A stretch of DNA of 64,000 nucleotides from the NCBI RefSeq assembly GCF_002776525.5, contig NC_045439.1, positions 161,851,485 to 161,915,484 of the forward strand, written 5' to 3'. The DNA comes from Piliocolobus tephrosceles. Taxonomy: Eukaryota; Chordata; Mammalia; Primates; Cercopithecidae. The notes under the pieces are model-generated. The model worked only from the letters and a program-made list of their open reading frames with translations, was not told the origin of the DNA and did not search any database. Below are positions 58,275 to 64,000 of this stretch, piece after piece (the first letter of the stretch is position 1; each line of letters opens with the position of its first letter). The position numbers and the translations under genes were made by a program.

Positions 58275-58455
58275 GTGCTGTGGTTCTTACAGGGTTGTCT
58301 TTGGACTCAGCAGCATGGGCATTACCAGGAAGCTTGTTAGAAAGCAGATTCTCAGGCCGTAGCTGGGACTTCCATAATCCAGCACTCTGGAGGTGAGGCA
58401 CAGCAGCCTGTGTCTTAACACGCCCTCGGGTCATTCTGAGAATCACATCTGTAAA
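58275..58455. mobile_element. MER5-like hAT DNA transposon
   Basis: 'gcagcatgggcattaccaggaagcttgttagaaagcagattctcagg' (first 20 bases diagnostic) and 'cattctgagaatcacatctg' fit MER5A/B, a short non-autonomous hAT element. Confidence 0.7.
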
Positions 58456-59934
58456 CTCGGGGCGCATTCCTTTCAGTGACCTCTCACTTCTGACTACAGT
58501 CTGTAGAATCTTTCAGAAACCCGTCCCAATTTGCCAACCACTATTCTAGCCCTCCTTCACCCTGATCTGGACATTTGTAAGAAGAAAATGTGCAGCAGAA
58601 TTTATTTCGGAATGGAGAAGACACACCCTCAGGGCGCCCTCACCAGAACGGTCAGAATAGCTGCCCAAAGAGGAAGGAGACCTGGCCAGGTGCGATTCTC
58701 CGAGGACAGATGAAGCACTGGTCAGATTCCAGGGCATCAGTTCACCCAATCTGGGGGAAAGAGTTCCATTCATGGTGAATGAAAGAAGAAACTTTCTAGA
58801 ACTAATCTGAAAGCAAAGTGCCCCTACAGGGAAACCCATCAAAAGTCACTGCTGGATTTTCACCCAAAAGTGAGGCAGAGTAAGTTTTAAAATTAAATTT
58901 TATTATTTCGCCTTCCTTTCCAGTTCTTAATGTTAGAATGATACTTTAGCTTGGGGTGGCAAAGTACATGATTGCCTTGCATCTTCCTACTCCTCTCACT
59001 TTAATTGGTCTAAAGCCTTATTTAACTGTCTTTGGATTTTGAGCTTTGCTAGACCTCAACTCTCCCATAACCGTTTCAAAAGCACGGGCTGGGCTTCTGC
59101 TTCTGATCATGGCAAACGAGGGAGATCAGAACAAGGGACCCGATGAAGGTAACCACAAGGGCTGGACACAGTGTCAGAATCCTGCTTGAGATGAGAGATG
59201 GCTGTGAAAACTTTTGGAACAAAGATTCAAGTGACAAAAAAATATTCACGATGGGTAGCCAGACAGTTGGGGCCATGCTATTTTAGGAGCATCTGCAGAC
59301 TTTGAAAAGAAGCTGTTAACAATACGCAGAGACTCTCAGCAGAAGTCCTAGGCAGGCCTGCCGGCATGGGGCATGAAAATTAGAGTGCGGGCCCCTCCCA
59401 GAAGGGGTCTGGTAAAGTCTGCAAACTTCATGTTGTGACTCCCAGAGTCTACAGCCAAGGAATAAAGGTGGAATAGAAATAGATGCACCCTGAGTCCCAC
59501 TCCTAAAACGGGGAAAGGTTAAGTGTGATCTACGCCACTTCACAGGAGCTGGGGTGGGGGCAGTTGCATTCTGCTTTTCCCAGAATGACTCTGCCCTGTG
59601 AACTGGCACTGGGGGAAGTGGTAGCCCCTGATCTTCTAGCCTCTCCTCTCCTGGTGTGGAACCTTTGCCCTACAAGTGAATTGTGGCAGGGTCACTGGGG
59701 CCCATTCTTGGCTTTCCGTGCCAGGAGTAGAGCTCTTGCCCTTGGTGAGTGGGACCTGGGTGGAGAGGGAGCCTCTGTAGTCTCAGCTGCACCTGACTTG
59801 AAGACCTGCCTTATGAGAAATACTAAAGGACATTCTTCAAACTGAAAGCAAGTGACCCTAGACAGTAATTTAAGCCACATGAAAAAGGCAAAGGTATGAG
59901 TAAAGGTGATTACGTAATTATGAAATACAGGATG
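58456..59934. other. Unassigned DNA
   Basis: Unique sequence, open frames of 60-106 codons without domains. No repeat family assigned. Confidence 0.45.
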
Positions 59935-60244
59935 CTGACCAGGCATGGTGGCTTATGGCTGTAATCCCAGCACTTTGGGAAGCCGAGGTGGGTGGATCAC
60001 CTGAGGTCGAGAGTTTGAGACCAGCCTGACCAACTTGGAGAAATCCTGTCTCTACTAAAAATACAAAGTTAGCCGAGCATGGTGGCACATGCCTGTAATC
60101 CCAGCTGCTTGGGAGGCTGAGGCAGGAGAGTCCCTTGAACCCGGGAGGTGGAGGTTGCAGCGAGCTGAGATCGCACCATTGCACTCCAACCTGGGCAACA
60201 AGAGTGAAACTCCATCTCAAAAAAAAAAAAGAAAGAAAGAAAGA
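59935..60244 (+). mobile_element. AluS-age element, plus strand
   Basis: 'gaccaggcatggtggcttatgg' to an A tail extended by (GAAA)n at 60229-60243. Short target duplication 'acaggat' on both sides. Confidence 0.92.
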
Positions 60245-60505
60245 CAGGATACTTGCATATTTATTCTTTTTCTTTTAACTGACCTAAAAAGCAGTTGCAT
60301 AAAACAATATGTATATAATTGTATTGCTGAGGTTATTACATATAGAAAGGTCATTTACAATAAGACAGGGAAGTGGCTGGGAACAACTGTATTTGAGTAG
60401 GATTATTGACACCAGGTGCTAACTTGACTCCATAGGAATAAATGAAAAGAATCAGAAATGGTAAGCAATATGGTTAATATAATAAATTCTATAAGTATAA
60501 ATATT

Positions 60506-61700
60506 CATGTGCTACATAACGATGTTTCAGTCAACAGTGGACCACATATGTGACGGTGGTCCCATAAGATTATAATGGAGATGAAAAATTCCTATCACCT
60601 AGTGATACCATAGTCATTGTAATGTTGTAGCTCAAAGCATTACACCATGTTGGCGGTGATGCTGCTGCAAACAAACCTACTGCGCTGCCAGTCATGTAAA
60701 AGTATAGCTCAGACAATTTTGCCCAGTACCTGAGACTTGATAATAATAATAAATGACTATGTTACTAGTTTAGGTATTTACTATACTTTTTATCTTTATT
60801 GTAAAAGGAACTCTTTCTACTTAAAAAAAAAATTAATTATAAGACAGTCTCAGGCAGGTCCAGGTATCCAAAAGGTGCTGTTATCACAGGAGATGACCAG
60901 TCCCTGTGTGTTACTGCCCCCTGAAGACCTTCCAGTGGGACAAGGTGTGGAGTGGGAAGACAGTGATGTGGAAAATCCTGACCCTGTGTAGGCCTAGGCT
61001 AATGTGTGTTTGTGTCTTAATTTTTAACAAAAAAAGTTTAAAGGGTAAAAAAGCTTTAAGAATTTTAAAATAGAAGAAAGCTTATAGAAAAAGGATATAG
61101 AGAAATAAATTGTTTTTGTACAGTAGTACATATGTTTGCATTTTAAGCTAGATATTACAAAAGAGTCAAAAAGTCAAAAAAATAAAAAGTTTATAAAGTA
61201 AAAGTATTACAATTAGCTAAGATTAATTTATTGAATAAAGAAAAATATATTTTATAAATTTAGTGTAGCCTAAGTGTACAGTGTTTCTGAAGTCTGCAGG
61301 GACTGCAGGGACTGCAGTGTACAGGGATGTCCTGGCCTTCACGTTCACTCACCACTCACTCACTGACTCACCCAGCGCTACTTCCAGTTCTGTAAGCACC
61401 ATTCTTGGTAAATGCCTTATACAGGTGCAGCATTTTTTATCTTTTATACTGTATTCTTACCATACATTTTTTATGTTCACATATACAAATACTTAACATT
61501 GTGTTACAATTGCTTAGAATATTCAGGACAGAAAGAGGCAATACAGGTTTGTAAGCTAGGAGCAACCGGCTATACCACATAACCTAGGTTTGTAGAAGGC
61601 TATGCCATTCTAGGTTTGTGTAAGTACACTCTACGATGTTCACACAACAACAGATTTGCTGAACAATGCATTTCTTAGAATGTTAAGCCATGTGTGACTA
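60506..61700 (+). mobile_element. Tigger-like (pogo superfamily) DNA transposon, about 1.2 kb
   Basis: Degenerate terminal inverted repeats: 'catgtgctacataacgatgtttcag' at the left and '...cttagaatgttaagccatgtgtgac' at the right, next to TA-rich ends. The central text includes 'gcccctgaagaccttccagtg' and 'ccctgtgtaggcctaggctaatgtg', the stop region of a transposase gene; the frame 60737-60991 ends with an acidic tail (DSDVENPDPV) in that position. Most of the transposase is missing, so it is non-autonomous. Exact family not assigned. Confidence 0.65.
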
Positions 61701-61939
61701 TATATAGTTGCTCTCCTTTCTTCTTTCAGATATTTAAAAACAGAGATTATATGAAATAATAGTTGTAACAATGTGTTGGGTTTGTAACATGTAAGTTTTA
61801 TACTATAACAGTAATAGCACAGAAAGTTGGGGAGAGGGAATAGTGTTACATAGGAGTAAAGTTCCATATTCCACTTGAATAAATTGGAATAAATGTAAAA
61901 TATATTTTAAAGGGTAACATGTATATTGAAATCCCAAAA

Positions 61940-62270
61940 CAACTACTAATAGTATAATTTTTAAAACACATTAAAAATCATTATAGAACCTCAAACGTTA
62001 CATTAGAAAATATCCACTTAATCCAAAAGAAGTAAAGGAGCAAAAGAATGAAAACCTGTGAATGACGTAAAAAGCAAAAAGCAAATGGTAGACGTAAATT
62101 GAACCCTATCAAAAAAAAATGTGAATGAATTAAACAATCCAGTCAAAGGCAGAGATTATCAGATTGAATAAAAATAAAAAGACCCTCTAAGATGTTGTCT
62201 ATAGCAGGCACACATTAGATTCAGGAATCTAAATAGGCTGAAAGTAAAGAATGAAGAAAGATATACCATG
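61940..62270 (+). mobile_element. L1M, plus strand, left part of a split element
   Basis: 'gcagagattatcagattgaat', 'gcaggcacacattagattca' and 'aaagatataccatg' are sense L1 ORF2 text of an old element. It continues at 63591 after a nested insertion. Confidence 0.82.
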
Positions 62271-62682
62271 TGTAAACCAGGGAATATCTGAGGCAGGTCT
62301 CAAATCAGTTTAGAAGTTTATTTGCCAAACTCAAGGACGTGCCTGGGAGAAAGGTTTTTGCCTTTCTCCAAAGATGATTTTGAGGGCTTCAGCATTTGAA
62401 GAGGAAAAGTGGGCTGGAGGGGAAAGAGGGAGGTTATGGTAATCCATATGTCACAAGAGAAAAGGAGCAGGTAGGGGAATAGTCAATTATGTATTCGTCG
62501 GATACTCAGTAAATCAGCACTTTACATAAGATAAGGTGAGCATAGAGTGGCTACCTGTGGGGATATTTAACTTTTTGTTTGTAGATACTTGCTTAGAAAC
62601 AAACGGAAAGGCAGCTTCTTGCATGACTCAGTTATCAGCTTAATTTTTAAATTAAATTAATTTTCTTTGTATTTCCAATCCT

Positions 62683-63518
62683 TTATTTTTTTTTTAATTA
62701 TATTTAAGTTCTGGGGTACATGTGCAGAACGTGCAGGTTTGTTACATAGGTATACACGTGCCATGGTGGTTTGCTGCATCCATCGACCTATCATCTACAT
62801 TAGGTATTTCTCCTAATGCTATCCCTCCCCTAGCCCCCAACCTCCTGACAGGCCCCTGTGTGTGATGCTCCCCTCCCTGTGTCCATGTGTTCTTGTTCAA
62901 CTCCCACTTATAAGTGAGAACATGTGGTGGTTGGTTTTCTGTTCTTGTGTTAGTTTGCTGAGAATGATGGTTTCCCACTTCATCCATGTCCCCGCAAAGG
63001 ACATGAACTCATCCTTTTTTTTTTTTTTTTTTGAGATGGAGTCTTGCTCTGTTGCCCAGGCTGGAGTGCAGTGGTGCAATCTCTGCTCACTGCAAGCTCC
63101 GCCTCCCAGGTTCACGCCATTCTCCTGCCTCAGCCTCCCAAGTAGCTGGGACTACAGGCACCCGCCACCACACCCGGCTAATTTTTTGTATTTTTAGTAG
63201 AGATGGGGTGTTTCACCGTGTTAGCCAGGATGGTGTGATTCTCCTGACCTCATGATCCGCCTGCCTCAGCCTCCCAAAGTGGTGGGATTACAGGCATGAG
63301 CCACTGCCCCTGGCCAAACTCACCCTTTTTTATGGCTGCATGGTATTCCATGGTGTATATATGCCACATTTACTTTATCCAGTCTGTCATTGATGGGCAT
63401 TTGGGTTGGTTCCAAGTCTGCCATTGTGAACAGTGCTGCAGTAAACATACATGTGCATGTGTCTTCACAATAGAATGATTTATAATCCTTTGGGTGTCTA
63501 CCCAGTAGTGGGATTGCT
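62683..63518 (-). mobile_element. L1PA 3' end, minus strand, split by an AluY
   Basis: Poly-T, then 'ggggtacatgtgcagaacgtgcaggtttgttac' (first 20 bases diagnostic), 'aatgctatccctccccta', 'gagaacatgtggtggttgg' and, after the Alu, 'ggctgcatggtattccatgg' to 'cagtagtgggattgct'. 5'-truncated, no complete ORF. Confidence 0.92.
63015..63315 (-). mobile_element. AluY, minus strand, nested in L1PA
   Basis: 'gagatggagtcttgctctg' to 'gagccactgcccctggcc'. Target duplication 'aactcatccttttt / aactcacccttttt' on both sides. It is the innermost and youngest element of a four-level nest. Confidence 0.94.
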
Positions 63519-63590
63519 ATTTTCAACTTAATTTATTTCCTTTTGGCAGTGTGAATTGGAGTCTTAAGTTTTTATTTCCTTTCACATATG

Positions 63591-64000
63591 CAAACAGCAA
63601 GCATTAGGGAGCTGAAGTGACTATACTCATTCAAACAAAATAGACTTCAAGAAAAATAGATATCACTGGAGATAAATGAAGATATTACATAATGATAAAA
63701 GGGTCAACCTGTCGAGAAGATCTAACTTACATGAGCCAAATAACACAGCCCTAAAATACCTAAAGCAAAAAATTAGAGAATTGAAGGGACAAATAGACAA
63801 TTCAACAATAATATGCACAGACTTTAATACCCTCACTTTCTAGAATGGATAGAAAAAACAAATCAATAAGGAAATAGAAGGCTTGAACAACACTATAAAC
63901 CAACTGTACCTAACAGTCATTACTAAAACACTCCACCCAACAACAGCAAAATACACATTCTTCTTAGGTACACATGGAATATTCTATGGGAAAGTCCATG
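63591..64000 (+). mobile_element. L1M, plus strand, right part of a split element (runs off the window)
   Basis: 'gagctgaagtgactatactc', 'aaaatagacttcaag', 'agggacaaatagacaattcaac' and 'aacagcaaaatacacattctt' continue the sense L1 ORF2 text that broke off at 62270. No open frame survives. Confidence 0.85.

Larger units (their letters stand above)
62271..63586 (-). mobile_element. ERV1-type LTR carrying a nested L1 and Alu
   Basis: TG at 62271 and CA at 63585-63586. Probable 4-bp target duplication CATG (62267-62270) / TATG (63587-63590), one mismatch. The reverse complement of AATAAA is at about 62325-62330 ('gtttattt'). Removing the L1 leaves about 480 bp of LTR, cutting at roughly 62683 and 63518. 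Joining the flanks restores continuous L1M ('ataccatg-caaacagcaagc'). LTR family not identified, and it differs from the LTR at 18431. Confidence 0.7.

Noticed and set aside
1..64000. CRISPR arrays, bacterial operons, ribosome binding sites, tRNA genes
   Set aside because: The sequence is primate nuclear DNA. No regularly spaced direct repeats of CRISPR type and no cloverleaf with A and B boxes was found outside Alu elements.

Overview
The window is primate nuclear DNA from an Old World monkey (cercopithecid). No intact protein-coding gene can be supported. The lineage call rests on the young Alu copies at 159-469, 5479-5788 and 35060-35285. They carry the AluY variants I associate with Old World monkey AluYR families: 'ctcaagcc' near the head, 'ctagccgggcgaggtgg' after the A-rich linker (slightly diverged in the third copy), and 'gatccggccactg' near the end in the two full-length copies. 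The rest is typical gene-poor catarrhine sequence: Alu elements of several ages on both strands, old L1M and recent L1PA pieces, L2 and MIR remnants, MaLR LTRs, ERV LTRs and DNA-transposon fossils.

Layout. 0-9 kb: mostly unassigned AT-rich DNA with Alus, a MaLR LTR interrupted by an Alu (6408-7100) and a cleanly bounded solo MaLR LTR with a perfect 5-bp target duplication (8508-8871). 9-16 kb: GC-richer unique DNA with a CpG-island-like patch (about 9735-10520), a trimeric Alu (11349-11772), a 60-bp tandem duplication (14324-14443) and an MLT1-like LTR. 17-25 kb: an LTR split by an Alu with a duplicated head, an antisense L1M interrupted by a 490-bp ERV1-type solo LTR with a 4-bp target duplication, another antisense L1, an MLT1-like LTR and a Tigger-type element. 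26.2-27.5 kb: the most unusual segment. It is almost devoid of G on the + strand, and the few surviving Gs are nearly always followed by C or T. This is the footprint of APOBEC3-type G-to-A hypermutation, and I read the segment as an edited endogenous-retrovirus-like insertion. 27.7-31.7 kb: antisense L1M with three Alus, then L2. 32-40 kb: unique DNA with L1M, Alu, L2, MaLR and MIR pieces.

40-45 kb: a long antisense L1M carrying a 5S rRNA retropseudogene (42208-42325, minus strand). 45-52 kb: truncated Alu, microsatellites, an AluYd-like copy, an AluY, a hAT-like fragment and antisense L1M. 53-54 kb: a complete 1080-bp ERV2 (HERV-K-class) solo LTR with an exact 6-bp target duplication. 55-58 kb: a twin-primed (5'-inverted) L1, a short L1PA 3' end, Alus, L2 and MER5. 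60-64 kb: a Tigger-like DNA transposon, then a four-level nest: old L1M, split by an ERV1-type LTR, split by a recent L1, split by an AluY.

Nothing here forms an operon or pathway. What the window records is successive retrotransposition, solo-LTR formation, local duplication and one instance of probable host antiviral editing preserved in the germ line. Repeat family names below come from recognition by eye, not from a database search. Boundaries are exact where a target duplication is quoted and otherwise accurate to tens of bases.
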